A stretch of 64,000 nucleotides of DNA from Thelonectria olida (Eukaryota > Ascomycota > Sordariomycetes > Hypocreales > Nectriaceae). The first letter of the stretch is position 1. Each line of letters starts with the position of its first letter. The stretch is from the NCBI GenBank assembly GCA_020736575.1, contig JAGPYM010000006.1:62001-126000 (forward strand), in the 5' to 3' direction. The notes below the pieces were generated by a model. It saw nothing but the letters and a program-made list of their open reading frames with translations. It did not search any database and had not been told where the DNA came from. This document shows, one piece after another, positions 32,487 to 45,531 of this stretch. Position numbers and translations under genes: made by a program.

Positions 32487-32533
32487 AAAAATTGGGCGCT
32501 CGCTTGTTTTGGGCGCTCGCTTATCATGTACGT
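32487..32533 (-). repeat. Right terminal inverted repeat of the pogo element
   Basis: Inverse copy of the left end with one mismatch, followed by TA. Confidence 0.9.
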
Positions 32534-35500
32534 TAGTAGATTTCCCTATTTATTATATATATTACTATAAGGGTCTTATTATTTAGGGCTCTTTCTAGCA
32601 TTTTAGGGTAAGGCTTTTATTTTTAAGTATTAATTATAATAGAGGTAGTTATTTAATCCTACTCCTTCCTACTAGAAATTCTTATTAAAGAAGTTCTAGA
32701 ATTATAAGTTGTTCTATTTTTTATTATATTTAATAGTTTAGTAGTAGTATTTAATAAATTTATTTTTTAGTTTTTAGGGTAGGTAAATTATTTTTTAGTA
32801 GGTAATTATTCCTAATATTAAATTAATCTAATTTACTTGTCTAATAATAAGTTATTTAAGCTTATTTTTAGTTATTAATTATTAGATATATTCCTTCTAT
32901 TATTCTATTAAATATTTAGGGATATATTAAGCAGTAGTAGTTATAATATACTTCTATTTAAGGTATTTTTTAAGTATAAAAGTTAGTAGTTATTCTTCTG
33001 CTTTAACCTTATTTATATTAAAGTTTAATTATTAGCTAATAGTATTAGCTTTACTATTTTCTAATCCTTTTTTATATTTAATAATATAATTAAATTCTAA
33101 TAGGTATTTGGTATATTTAAATTATTATCCGCTAAGTTATTAAATAGTAGTAAAATAAGAGATATTCTTATAATTTATATAAACTATAACCTAATAGTAG
33201 CTTTTAAGGAGGTACTATTTAAACTTTTTAAAAGTATTAATAATTGTAAGGAATTTTTTATTATAAATAGGGTAGTTAAGTTCTACTTTATATAACTTAT
33301 AAGAGTAAAATGTAATAGGGTATAACTTCCTATTATTATTATATTATTCGATCTGGGCTTTTAGGGCAAAGTTTAAGGAGTCTATTTCTAATTTAATAGG
33401 TTATATAAGGTTAAATATTTTAAGTACTAGTTTGCTAAAAATAAGGTTTTTAATTTTATTAAAAGCTTTTTAAATATTAGGTTTCTAAATAAATAGTTAA
33501 TTCTTTTTTATTAATTTAGTAAGTAGTATAGTTAGTTTCTTAAAATCTTTAAGGAACTTATAGTAATAGTTTGCAAATCCTAAAAAGACTTATACTTCCT
33601 TAACTAACTCTGGTTTCTTTTAGTCCTTAACTGCTAAAAGTTTCTTTAAGTTTATTTATATCTTATTATAGGAGATAATATATCCTAGAAATTCCACTTT
33701 TAATATATAAAAATAACTTTTCTCTAATTTAACTAGCAGTTTGGCATTTTTAAAAGCTTATAGTACCTTATAGATATATTTTATATATTTTTCTTCTATT
33801 TTAAAGAAGATAAGAATATTATTAAGGTAGCATACTATAAATATATCTAGGTATTTTTATAATATATTATTAATTATTTATTAGAATATTACTAGTATAT
33901 TAGTAAAACTAAAAGGTATAATAAGATATTTATAAAGTTTGAACTTTATTTTAAAGGCAGTTTTCCATTTATGTCCTTTTTTAATATAAATAAGGTTATA
34001 AACTCCCTTTAGATCTAATATAGTAAAGTATTTTATCTTATAGAATTAGTCCTTTAGTTTATTAATTAAAGGTAAGGGTGTTCTATTTTTAATAGTAATA
34101 TTATTAAGCCTATAATAATTTATAATAAGTTAGAGCTTTCTATTTTTTTTAAGAATAAATATAACTAGATAGCCTGCTTCTAACTTAGAAATCTTAATAT
34201 ATCCTTTTTTTAATATTTTTTAAGGTAGTTTTTAAGCTTATGTAGCTATACTTTATTAAGGTTATAAATAGGGTGGAATATAGTTAATATTCTATTTTTA
34301 AGCTAAATCTTATAATCCTATTAAAAGTGCTCTAGTAGACCTATTTCTAGTTTTTTAGTAAATAATTTCTTATAGACTTAATATTATATTAGTATGTTTT
34401 TAAATCTGTTATTAGGTAATGCCTTATTTTATTATTTAAAGTCTTTATTTATTTATATAAATATCTTTTTAAAGAATGCAATTATTTATTATATTTATTA
34501 TACTTGCCCTTTCTTATATTTATATTATATTCCTTTTAAAGGTTATGTTTTTTTTATAAGTTAGGGAGTGTTTTTATTATTACTCTGCTATACCTTTTTA
34601 TTCTTTTTAATAGAAGTTTAAAATCTTATATTATTTAAGTTATTATCTGTATTATTAGCTGCATTATTTTAAAAGGTTTGCACCTAATTAGTCTACTAAC
34701 TAATAAAGGGTTATATTAGTAAAGCTATAAGTAACCTAGGAGTAGGTTATATTTTTAAAGAGGTATAATATTAAGATTAATTTTTTAATTCTTTCTTTTA
34801 ATAAATACCTTAAGGTAATTAATCTTACAGGTAACTTATCTATTTTTATATTTAAATAGTTTTCCTTTTATATCTAATATCCTATAGGGTGTGTTCTTAT
34901 CCTTCTATAATAGTTTAAAATAATTAACTACTTATAGGTTAATTCTATTTATTTCTACTTTACTATTTACTAATATAGTAAACTATTATCCCTTAATTTA
35001 TATTTATAATATTATTTGTTATTATAATAATATTTTATTAGGTTTTTATATTGCATATAGAGCTCTTTTTAGAGGTTCTATAAATTCCTCCTATTCTAGC
35101 CAGTCCTATAGCTCTATTATAAGCGGCGTTTGTTGTTTTTTAACTTCTAATATACTTCCTTAATCTAGTTTCTATTATATTATTCTTTTTAAATAGTATA
35201 TTATAAGGTTATATATTTCATATGGAATGCTTCCTATACTAATCCGCTATTTTAGCTTGTTTATATATAAGGCACTCTAGGTGCAAGTATTTAATTTTAT
35301 TATATATTCTGTTTATATATTTCTTTAGGAGTTTATATATATACTCTGTTAGGATGGTAATATTTAAATAGTATAGCTAGGTTATATTCCTTTATAACAC
35401 TAGATTAGTAGCTTAATACTATCATCCAATTAAGTATAGTCCTAATTGTAGTAAATAGTAGTTATTTTTAATTTTATTATTTTAATAGTATATATAATTG

Positions 35501-37583
35501 TAATAGTAGTAAGATACTTATAAGATTATATAGTAATCTTAATATATTATATTAAAAATAGGTATGTTATTTTTATATAATTAATAAGGTTTATATTTTC
35601 CAGATTGTATTACTTATTATATTATATTATAAATATAGAGTTCTTTTATATTAATTTTCTATTCTTGTTTAATCTGTTTATAAATAGGGTAGACTCATTT
35701 TATCTCTTCCTTTATAGTATTATCTGATTCTTTATTAGGCATTTTATAAATGACCGTTTTTTTAGTTTGTAGCTATCTGGTTAGCTATGCGTTATTAAGC
35801 GAGTTTGGAAATATATACTATATAGTAATAGGTAGTTCGAGTTTTTAAGCTTATTTATAGTCTAATAGTATAAGGAATAGCTTGGGAATGCTATTTCCTA
35901 TTTAGATTATAAGTTCTCATTTTATTAGGTCGATTAGATCTTAGTCTATAGGGCTTAAGTTAAGAGTTTCCCTAGTTGCTTGCTTTTTATAATTATTTGG
36001 TTAAGGGTTTATTAAGTAACTGTGCGCTTTAATAGGTTGCTGCAGTACTTTATTATAAATAATATCGCTTCCTTTCGGGCTTGCTGCCTTAGTTCTTCGA
36101 ACTATTATAAGAATCTTCTTTAGGATGTCTTAGTGGATTCTATTATCCCTAGGTGTGTTAATTAGTACTTTTACCTATTCCTTATCTTTACAAACCTAGT
36201 AATTTTCTAGGCAGGTTTCTTTATATATTATAAGTTATATCTTCTATTCTCCCTTTTACTAAAGCTTGCGGGGGTAGTATCTATTATCCTTATTATTTTT
36301 ATAGATAAGATAATTGTTATTATAGTATATTATTTAATGTATTAGTATATACTTTTAGGGTTCAAAGTACTTATTAATTTTATTATAATCTGCTAGGTCG
36401 GTTGTAACTATAGTGGTTACTGTTAGGGTTTTAATAGTAGTTCTAATTGCTATTTGTAGTTCGTCCTATTAGTTAGTATTATTTAAGCGTCTCTTACCTT
36501 TTAGGATAGGTTTGAACTTTTAGTTAGTTTTATTAGGGTTTTAATACTTACTTTTAAAATATCCCTTCTTTTTATAATTCTAATAAGTAACTTATAAGTG
36601 GTCTTATTAAATAGCTCCAAGTTCTATTAGACTTGTATTCATACTATAGAAAGTGTTCCCTTAGTAGCTTCTCCCTTTTCCTTTTCCCTTATTATTTTTT
36701 TAATACCAGTTGGGGTAGTAAGGGTTATAAGTAGTATTTTATTTAGTTTTTTGTTCTTAGGCCTTTTCTTTCTTATATTTATACTATTATTTATTAATTT
36801 TAATAGCTATAGTAATATACTTTATAAGGGTTTTAGGGCGTTCTGCTTTATAGATTTTATCCCTAATTTTATTTTTAAGTCCCTTATAGAAGATTTTAAT
36901 AAGTATATTATTATTCTATTTGAGTTTTATTATAACTTGTCGAAATGTAATAGTATAGGTAGCAGTAGACTTATATTGTCTAATTTTATAGATTTTAGTA
37001 GCTACTTACTATTTTTTATTAACTATTCCAAATGTGTTTTTAAATATAGTTTTAAAGTTATCCTATTTTAAAAAGATATTAATTATATTCTAATCTTAAC
37101 TAATATTATTATTATACTTAAGGTAGTCTCTTATAATAGGTTCGAATTAGGTAGCTGCAGTTCCTTCTATCTGACTATAGGTATATATAACCCTTCCTTT
37201 AGCTCTAGCAAGTCTGCGCGGAAACTAGCGGAAGTAGGTTCTAAAATGTATAAGAAAAGGTATAATATCTCTAGAGCTTCTATTAAAAGGTTCCAGTTAA
37301 GGTAGCTTAACTGCTTCGCTAGGATTATATCTTTTATCTTATTAAGGGGCTGGGGCTTATTATCCTTAACTTTACACCTAGGCGTGGAGTTAGTTAATAA
37401 GGGTTTAAAGTTGCTAAACCTTAGTAGTAACCTTTATATTATTAGGTGGAGTATTATAAGCTGGGGGCGTATTATTTAATATAGGGTTAGGAGTATTAAT
37501 AGGTCGATTTCCAGATATGGTTGCGGTAGTATAGTATTGCTTAGGGTAATATAGTAACCTTTTAAATAAGAGCTTTTAATATA

Positions 37584-37995
37584 TAATAATCTAGTTAGTT
37601 TCCTAATAGATAAAGACTAGAGAGTTCTAGGTTTATATTAGTAGAGAGATTAGGGTATTAAGGTCTAAGCGGTATATAAGAAGTAGTAAGTTTATTATAT
37701 TTAGTAATATACTTAAAGTAAATAAATATAACCAAATTATATTAAAAGTTAAAATAGTTATATCTATCTAATATATTAAATAAATATATTTATATACTAG
37801 CTACTTTTATAAGTCGATTGTGGTTGACTTGAGTCGAACCGACCTAGTTCGATTTATATAATTGAGTTAAATTGAACCGACCTGGTTCGATATATATGTA
37901 GTGCTTTATATTTATAGGGTAGTTTTTATAGGTCTACTAGTTCTGCTATGGCTGACCGCCTGGTCCCCCATGGGGTTATGGCATGGGCCGTGATA
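37584..37995 (-). repeat. 5' LTR (right copy)
   Basis: The same 412 bases as the left copy, but with more GC left in its last 200 bases (for example GGTCCCCCATGGGGTT near 37965), so it is less mutated there. On the minus strand the ends read TATCACGG...ATTATTA, consistent with TG...CA ends changed by RIP. Confidence 0.85.
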
Positions 37996-38083
37996 AGATA
38001 GTTCAACCTCGAGTAACAAACTCTATATAGAACTCTTTAATACTGTATACTGCTAAATTTGAGTAAAAGTATAATACAACTAG

Positions 38084-41000
38084 TTAGATACGTTTGAGTA
38101 ACATTTGGCTCTTCTTCCAAAACTTAGTCCTCCATCCTGTTCCCTTTGACTGCGTTTCTCCTGACCCGCTAACATTATTCTCAATATCACCCTGAGATTG
38201 AATCCCCCTGCTACAGGAGGCCGTTTCGCTCGGTACAGTAACAGTAGTTGAGCCTTCTGACCTACTCGAGCCGCTTGCATCCGTGCTAGTGACAGGAGTT
38301 ATGACTGGAGGTCGTTGAATCCTCTCAACACTGGATGAAGACGCATCCCCGTCATCGTCACACTGTTCGGAGACAGATATGTCATCGGCCTTCCAACTTG
38401 GCGGGGCGGCTTGCGCGAAAATCACGGCCCCTTTCTCATTTAGCATCGTTGGATTCAGGGGGGTGGCTCCGCGAATGCCTATACGCCGCCGTGACTTCTT
38501 GATAAGAAATTGTACTGGACTGTTATAGCACGCGCCCTCCACGCCGCCTTTGCTCTCGGGGTTAATGATCATGATCTTTCTGGCTTCGTCTTGCTTTTGA
38601 GAGCATCTGCAAGGTGCGAATGGGTGATCGAGAGCCATCCAGACAATTCTGCCGGTCAAATCACCTCCACTCAGACCAGGCTCGAGCCTGAGAAAGCGCC
38701 TTTCATACAGCATACGCAACGTCGATACAGAGGCTGCCATGTAGTTTCCACCCTCAGGCACAGACTTCCACTTCTTGCAAACTCTGCTAGTTTCCGGAGG
38801 GCGAATTAGGTCACCAAACCCACAGCCAAAGATGGTGGTTGTGCTAATTGATTTGGTTAACTCGGCCCATCCGTAGCTCCACGACTTTAGATGTTTGATG
38901 CGTGGGTGAACAGGGCCAACGGGGTCGACAATGTCGAGAATGTCGAAACCGATAATGTTGCGACGATAGTCTAGCGTCTGATGGAATCTTAGTCCGTCCT
39001 GTGAAGCCACGCTGGCTTGTCTATCGATAAGGATTTCGAGCGAAGAGAGTATCTTCTTGACGCGATCCTTGAGCGTAGAGTATTCTACCTCAGGCAAGCC
39101 GTTGATTCCACGATGCTCATCAACCACGTATACGTTCAGGTTGAGATTGTCCCTATTCTTTAGAGTTTCCAATGCCGCTTGACGTGCAGAAAGCCCGTCC
39201 CACCTATCCTTAAGCTTTGCGGGTTCAAAAACCCACTCATACGGCGATTCGCGATCATGTTCATCCAGAAACAATGAGATGCGGGTGAGGTGAAGCAAGG
39301 CGGAGGCACCGTCGATAAGCCATGCGCGGTGTTCTGCGACGTCGTAGAACAAGACGGGCTGGAGGCTTATCCACTTGAGCATGCTTGGGTAATCATTCTC
39401 CCGCTGGAGCCAGAACGGCTTTTCTTTTTTGTTGATGCCCCAGCTTAGACCGCCTACAGCCATTGTGCCGGCCTCGAGATATAATTTATCGATGACGATA
39501 GATGGAGGCGGTATGGGTAAGCCCGAAGGTTGAATATTTAGAACTGCCGCTGCGTCGCCTGATGTATCGAATCAGCACCATGAAGCGGGAGCCATAAGAC
39601 GGATCTAAAGGAGTCACTTACCGCACATGTCTTTTGCTTCGGAACACCATCCAACGACATGCCGCTTCGTCTCGAGCATACGAAGGGAAATTCCCGCTGA
39701 GGTTTCTATATGCAGCGTGTTGAGTTTGGAGTCAGTGTATGACATCCGCTGGTCTGGATCCTCGCTGATTAGCAGATGCCATATGATGATATCTGCAGCG
39801 GCGAGAGTTGCGACCATGAGCATGTTGAATCCTTTCAGTATAAACTTGTCACCCCACTGCACCACTTGATGGGCTCCAATGATATTAGCCAGGTTGCTGA
39901 GTGGCATCTCGAGGCCGGTCCCTGGCTCTGACCTTTGAAGAATTGGATAGCCACGCACTAGAGTCGGGCTGTAAAAGAGTCGACTCCAGCAGAATCCGGG
40001 AATTGAGTCGCTTGTCTCTGGAACCTCATACTCGAATATCAGACTACAAGAGGCTGTGATTCTGTTTGTGGGGCTTCCTTCGCCTTGGACAGCCGCGTGA
40101 AAATTCTTAATGCGAGGGGTACAGGCAACCATATCGAGATTTGCTGGAGGTGACCGAAGGGTTGAGGCCATCCATGCAATTTGTTCTCCAATCTCTGACA
40201 CCAAATAGGAGCCTCCAGTAACAGAAATCGAGCATACGGAGGGTGAATGGATGGAAGCAGTGAGCTGTGCTTTCGACGCTGGTTGTGCCGTCCGATGAGT
40301 AGCCTCATGATGACTTGTCCCACGTTTTGGTAGCTGATCTAAGAATAGTGCCAGTGTTAGTACTTGAATGAAAAGACGCAGGGGAGAAGCCGAGAAAGTA
40401 CATACAAGAACATTCTTCCCCCTCAGCAGCGCACACAAGTTTTTGTAGGAGGGCGATCAGAGCCCTTCCTGAGTGCGGCCATGTTTGATCCATGTAATCA
40501 AGGACTGTGGCGGCCTGCGCTTCGTTCCAAGAGCCTGTCAAGCAGAGGGTCTTTCTGAGTGCTTCTTCGAGTGGAAGAGTGAGTCCATGTTCGTGCATAA
40601 AACGAGAAGGGTTCCAATCAAGATCAAAGGTCATCGCAACCAAAGACGGCGGTTCTCGACTACTCATCTTATGTAGTGTTGTTTGAGTCCGTAACTCGTT
40701 CCGAATCTTCGTTCCGATCTCCAGCATGACGTCAGAGATTTCGAAAGTCAACTGACTGTACTGTCGAATTCTGGTTAGGAGCCAGTGGTAAGCATCAGAC
40801 TCTCGAATAAACTCCTCGTAATGCAAGAATTGGTCATCTTCAATAGGTTGACCAAGCTCAACGTTACAAGCCCACTGATAAACCGTTTCATTTGATTTTT
40901 GAAATCGCCTGCGGCTGGAACGCTCATTTTCGTCCTCATCACCACTTATGGTGCTTTCCTCCCTCATATCTGATAGGTGAGGGACTAATAGCTCAATAAT

Positions 41001-42622
41001 ATCCCTTAACATTATAACAGTCAGCCAGAAAGATGTGGAAATCTCGTCGTGTTTGCACTTACTTCCGCTTCCGGTTGATGGTGACGGATGCTTCCCGTTG
41101 AAAGGGGTTGGACGACTCCTCGTGCAGCTTCCATGCAAACTCCCTCAAGGCGAAGTCGAGGCATTTCGTCCCAACATTGTCAATGCATCCCCCCTCAGAA
41201 CCACACCTTATGTCTTGCTCAAGCTGGCTTGCAAATGCCTGAAGATATTGCGATTTTGGGTTGTCTGAAAGAGTTTGGACGGAGTAGGTGGTTTTTGTAT
41301 CCCAGCCCTCATCCTGGGCAGCGGGTCGTGGTTGGTCTGTTGTCATGACATCGGCCGAACCGTGCGAGCTGATCAGGTCTTCGTCGTGGCAGTGGGAGGT
41401 GTCCAAAGGTTCTGCCGTTATCGATTCTTTAGCTTCTGCAACGGCAGACATTGGAGGGGACCCTAGTATTGTAGCTGCTGGATGTGATGTGGGTACCGTT
41501 GATAGGCGGGTTCCCCCGCTCTGAAGTTCTTGATCGAAAGTTGGAGTTCGCACGCTTTGCATGCTACTATTCTCACCACCATCACTCTCAACCCCATCGT
41601 CTTTGAAGCGAGAAGGCTGAGAATATGACTGGTGTAACAGTGACCGGACCGTATCATCACTCAAATGGCCCACGATTTGTTGTGACTGTAAACCAAGATT
41701 TCGACCCCTAGGGCGCAGGATCTCTGAAGTGGCAGAAACCGACAGTTGGTTGGCCTCGGTAGCACTCAACTTTGCCTCTAGATGCTTTCCGGCCTTAATG
41801 CAGGCATCCATGCATTGACTAATAGCCTCACACTCTTCACGCAGCCTCGCAGAGCTTGCAAACTCCTCAGAGACTGCGCCCTGCATTGTCTTTGCTTCCA
41901 AACAGTCTGACAGCTCTCGTATGTGCCCTAATAACTGTGTAGCTGTAAGACCCATCCGATCTCTGTGTTCTCGCTTGCCTTCGTTATGGGGTTCTTCTGT
42001 GCTTGCAACGGATCCTTTGGCGGTGCTTTTAGAAAGAACCTGGAGTTTTTCGTCAAGTTTTTGAAAGTAGGACTCAAGATGGTCCGTGTTGATCAACTTC
42101 TTGTAACTTTCAAGAGTCTGTTTCGTGGCAGAGAGTTTGCGACTAACGGGAAAAATTCAAAGTTAATGGGTCTTTCCGTCAAGTCACATAAGAATGTGTA
42201 ATGACTCACAGGTTCACATCAGCAAGAAAAATATCAAAGGTAGATATGTATCTCAACAGAAGTTGCCTGACGCCTTCAACTCCCCTAACCATATATCTTA
42301 ACATTACCCAGTCTCTGAAGCTCGTCCGGTTTCCTCTAGACCGAGAGGAACATTTGAGGATTTCCATTTGAAGATCTTTGCACCTATCACCGCATAGTTT
42401 CAAAGGCAGCTCGAGCACAGTGAGGTTTATATCAGGAGTAATGCGCAACACGTCGTGAAGCGAGGCCAGGGTCCCATTCAAAGCTTTAAGCTCTTCACTG
42501 AGGTCGCGCAATTGCTTGGGATTCGATTGGAAACTCTGGACTGTGTCGTAAAGGCTCATGCTGGACTCGGCAACGGACGCAATCGCTAGCACACCAGAGG
42601 ACTGATCAATCGCCTTTGCCAT
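38084..42622 (-). CDS. Large five-exon protein of unknown function with a fungal N-terminal domain
   Basis: Exons 42622-42210, 42142-41063, 41004-40406, 40338-39622 and 39558-38084 join in frame through four GT-AG introns (58-67 bases) to give 1,427 residues. The first 130 residues (SSGVLAIASVAESSMSLYDT onward) resemble the N-terminal domain found in many fungal signalling or NLR-like proteins, often annotated as azaphilone cluster protein L N-terminal. Residues 140-480 are low-complexity. The second half contains blocks I recognise from a large uncharacterised ascomycete family: GGSYLVSEIGEQIAWMASTL, FYSPTLVRGYPILQRSEPGT, KFILKGFNMLMVATLAAADI and RHVVGWCSEAKDMCG. No NTPase, kinase or catalytic motif was seen and no signal peptide. 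The tail is Ser/Thr-rich and ends basic. It abuts the right LTR by only 90 bases. Function unknown. Confidence 0.78.
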
Positions 42623-44448
42623 CGTGTCAAATGCCCAACAAATAACGATTTCAAGACAATGGTAAAATCAGGCAAAGAATGGAAGATGCTATTCTCTGAA
42701 AATACCCATAGTTTGAGGATAGAAGGTCGAGTTTATCATCCGCTCCCACGTAGCGTGTGTACACTCGCAGACGCCAACAAACGTCAAGGACCAGGAAGGC
42801 CAGAAGCCAGTCGCGGTCTGTATTTTTAGTTTCGACACTATTGGATGTTTAGCAACCTTCGAAGAACCGTGGCGAATCATAGGCCAAGTACTGCCCACTG
42901 TTGGTGCAAAGGTGACCCGGAGGGAGGCTGATATTCAGCGCGCGGTTGTGCCGACACCCACCTAATAGACGCTCGGTATAGTGGTTGGTCATGAGGTAAT
43001 GAAGCAAGCCACGTCACAGCGTTGCGCGGGGTAAGAGCCAATGATCTCCAATAGTGAGCCCAGGCAGCCGCTGTCCGATTCCGTGCGGCAACACACATCG
43101 ATTAGCCCCGCAAATCCAAGTTTAGATCATTGCAGGACCTTGCAATCAAGGGGCCAAAACTTCGCTTCGTGACGACCAATTGAGGTTCATGGCGTAGCTA
43201 GTAGGCCGAAGATTGGGCTAACATGCATGACTGAGGCGGAGTCAGTGCGTAGCGCCAATGGAGACAAGTTGTACTCCTGGTCTGGCCAATCCTACGCTTC
43301 TCTTAGGAGCAGTACTACGATGAATGCGCATTTTGCTATTCGCGTACGTCCTGGGCTGAGCAGAGATAATCAACCGCTGGGCCGAGGTTGAGCCGGCAAG
43401 CAAAGATGTTAAAAGCGGCCACTCACGCCAGTCACGTGTCGCTTGAGTTTCGTCTCATAATACCATTGCAAATAACTCGCTCAATATCAACTGGTTGGAT
43501 TCGGGTTAGGAAAGGCGGTGGTTTGATTCGACTTCCGTGTTTCTAAATAAGGTAGCCAGCTTAGGAGAGGGGAACTCCACATAGTAGTATCCTCGCTGGA
43601 TTTGACTTTGCCAATGGCGTTCCGGAGAAATTTGAGCGGCGGAACTAGAGAGTTGATTAACCCGGATTTCTCAACATTCGGCACTGCGACAGCGCACAAT
43701 GCTAAGAAATAAGAGGACGACTGTATTATTTTGGGTTCACCTGGGAGCGCCCGAGCCGAGTTGAATGCATTATATTAAGAGCATGTCGACCACTAAGCGA
43801 CATGTAGGCATTCCCAGCATCTTAACCATTAATAGCATAGGTTCACAATGGGTTCATTAGGAAAAGCACGCTCACACCAACAACTTCATGCTCGAAAAGC
43901 ATCCATCCTTCGTCATGCCCCAATGATTCTCAAAGAAGTAAAATGCGAGACTGGGGATTAAGGCCAACTCCCGTCAGCTAGTTTTTAAAGGTGTTAAAAC
44001 ACGCAGCATCTGGCCAAGGCCGAAACTGAGTCGGGCCACTGGTAGACATACTTACGACTTTTGAGTCGTAAGAACAATCTTATAAATATACCATAACACT
44101 CCCTCTTGTAGGGTACCAGACCAAGAATCTGTAGTTTCAGTTCAGCAACTGTCTGAGGGTAGTTCTTTGTCGCAGTATGTCCGCATCTATTGCGTATCTT
44201 ACATCTAGCGGCAAGGTGGCCTCAACGCGGGGTGACCATAGACAATTCCTCAAGAAGCTGCAACACGATGGTTTTCGCCCATTTAACGTTGAGGGGAGAG
44301 GGATCCACCGAAGGGTCGTTGATAATAGAGAACGGTTGATTATTGCTCACCCTAAGACTACCATTGACACTTGCTCAGTTACTTAGAGTTCTTCCCCTAG
44401 CGAAATTTCGCTCGGGTATTCCATCTCGAGGGCAGACGATACAGGGCG
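42623..44448. other. Intergenic region upstream of the large gene
   Basis: 1.8 kb between divergent genes. Short open frames on both strands lack recognisable domains. No repeat or RNA gene was seen. Confidence 0.4.
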
Positions 44449-44850
44449 ATGGCGGAGTTGCCAAAGACCGCAACAATAGTGACATTAGAAATTCAGAAAG
44501 GAGAGCAAAAAAACTCTTTTCGTGCTCCTGAAGAGGTTTTCCTCAAGTTCACTCCGCTTAAGATCTACTACATCGACTTTGACCATCAAGATAGCTTAGT
44601 GGGATATACAGTGGTGTTCACTGGTTTTGGTGACCAAGACTTGTGGCAGGTAATATCACAGCCATTTGGGGTCAGAAGCCCTTCGCATCACAAGCCCGCT
44701 GTTCATGAAATAATGATTGATACTGAATTTGGTATACCCTTGGAGGAAGAAAGCACCAGTTGGTTTAAAGAACAAGCTATCTCACAGAAATTTGAGGTTC
44801 TTGATCCACTTGTTATGTCTCTTCTGTCACCCTCCGAAACTCTAGTGTAA
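44449..44850 (+). CDS. Hypothetical protein
   Basis: An open frame of 133 residues beginning MAELPKTATIVTLEIQKGEQ and ending LLSPSETLV. It has a regular mix of charged and hydrophobic residues (for example VFLKFTPLKIYYIDFDHQDS) and no signal peptide, membrane helix or motif that I recognise. Amino-acid composition looks coding, but there is no intron or family support, so it could be a remnant or a chance frame. Confidence 0.4.
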   Translation: MAELPKTATIVTLEIQKGEQKNSFRAPEEVFLKFTPLKIYYIDFDHQDSLVGYTVVFTGFGDQDLWQVISQPFGVRSPSHHKPAVHEIMIDTEFGIPLEEESTSWFKEQAISQKFEVLDPLVMSLLSPSETLV

Positions 44851-45531
44851 GATGCCTTCTCATTTCTTGAATATGCATGCATGCTGCTTACCTGGATCCA
44901 GCTTGAGAGCTCCAAATGAAGCTCAATTGACCAACACTCGACCAAATTCAGAGCCACGGGGCAATTCTATTAGGCTTAGGGGATAGGAGGCAAGGCGAAT
45001 GAATTTTGCGAAGCATGGTGCACTCCCTCGTGGCGCTTTATCTTTGGATTGGATCTGAGCAATCCTATAGAATAGCTTACGTATAAGCGAGTGCACCATG
45101 CAATATTAGACCCCAGTGATGTATCAACGTGGTCGACAGGCGAGTCACGGATTTTCCACACGGCGAATCTTTTTCTGCCTCCTAGAACACTCCTCCACAA
45201 CGTAATATAGAGTCTACCTCTATTAAAGAAAGGTCACATTCAGCTATCCAAGCGTTCTATAACATAGTAGCCATGGACTACACGCCCCCTGTCTCCTGCA
45301 CACTCTGCTCCGGATCTATGTTTGTCTTGATTTTGCGTATAATGCGTGCCAGATTGCCTGCAACTATATGAAATAGCGGCATATCCTGCAGCCTATGATA
45401 ACGACCACATACGGAACGCCTGAATGGCAAAGACGAGTTGGGTGCTGTCAGATATTTAGTCTAGAACAACAATGCGGGAAACCTCATCCTGCTCTCCACT
45501 GCCTCTCACCTCGGAGATCCAGGGCAACACC
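44851..45531. other. Intergenic region, nothing seen
   Basis: 680 bases between convergent short genes. It includes a near-palindromic pair of TGGTGCACTC/GAGTGCACCA motifs at about 45018 and 45091, about 70 bases apart, of unknown meaning. Confidence 0.35.

Larger units (their letters stand above)
30674..32533 (-). mobile_element. Intact pogo/Fot1-like DNA transposon
   Basis: A 1,860-base element with terminal inverted repeats of about 47 bases that differ at one position by my reading (T or C at base 40). Each begins ACGTACATGATAAGCGAGCG and holds two direct copies of AAGCGAGCGCC, likely transposase sites. It is flanked by TA on both sides (30672-30673 and 32534-32535), the target duplication of Tc1/mariner elements. 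The element has normal GC content and an open transposase while the surrounding gypsy element is AT-saturated, so it inserted after RIP had acted and has escaped RIP. Confidence 0.92.
28235..37995 (-). mobile_element. RIP-degraded Ty3/gypsy-type LTR retrotransposon, split by a nested pogo element
   Basis: Two direct 412-base repeats (28235-28646 and 37584-37995) bound a 9.8 kb AT-saturated block, 7.9 kb without the nested transposon. On the minus strand, degraded reading frames appear in retroviral order. A zinc-knuckle-like remnant near 36540-36590 reads N-Y-K-K-K-G-Y-F-K-S-K-Y, each Tyr or Lys being a C-to-T or G-to-A step from CGKKGHFKSKC-type residues. A reverse transcriptase YLDD-box remnant (CYLNNILIFF, with ASN for ASP) lies near 33790-33830. 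The gag-like part is near the right LTR and pol to its left, so the element points leftward. The changes are the transitions made by RIP, and no frame is open. Target duplication could not be read with confidence. Confidence 0.8.

Noticed and set aside
35700..36500. Possible separate gene or second element inside the 28-38 kb block
   Set aside because: No independent terminal repeats; the degraded sequence is explained as part of the same LTR element.
36751..37071. 106-codon plus-strand open frame in the AT-rich block
   Set aside because: Composition (Phe/Leu/Ile/Tyr/Asn-rich) reflects RIP-made AT richness, it lies antisense to the gypsy element's gag side, and no domain is visible.
43487..43699. 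70-codon minus-strand open frame upstream of the large gene
   Set aside because: No recognisable protein family and no in-frame exon linking it to the large gene.
45018..45101. Inverted TGGTGCACTC/GAGTGCACCA pair
   Set aside because: Too short and isolated to call a transposon or regulatory element; no target duplication or coding sequence inside.
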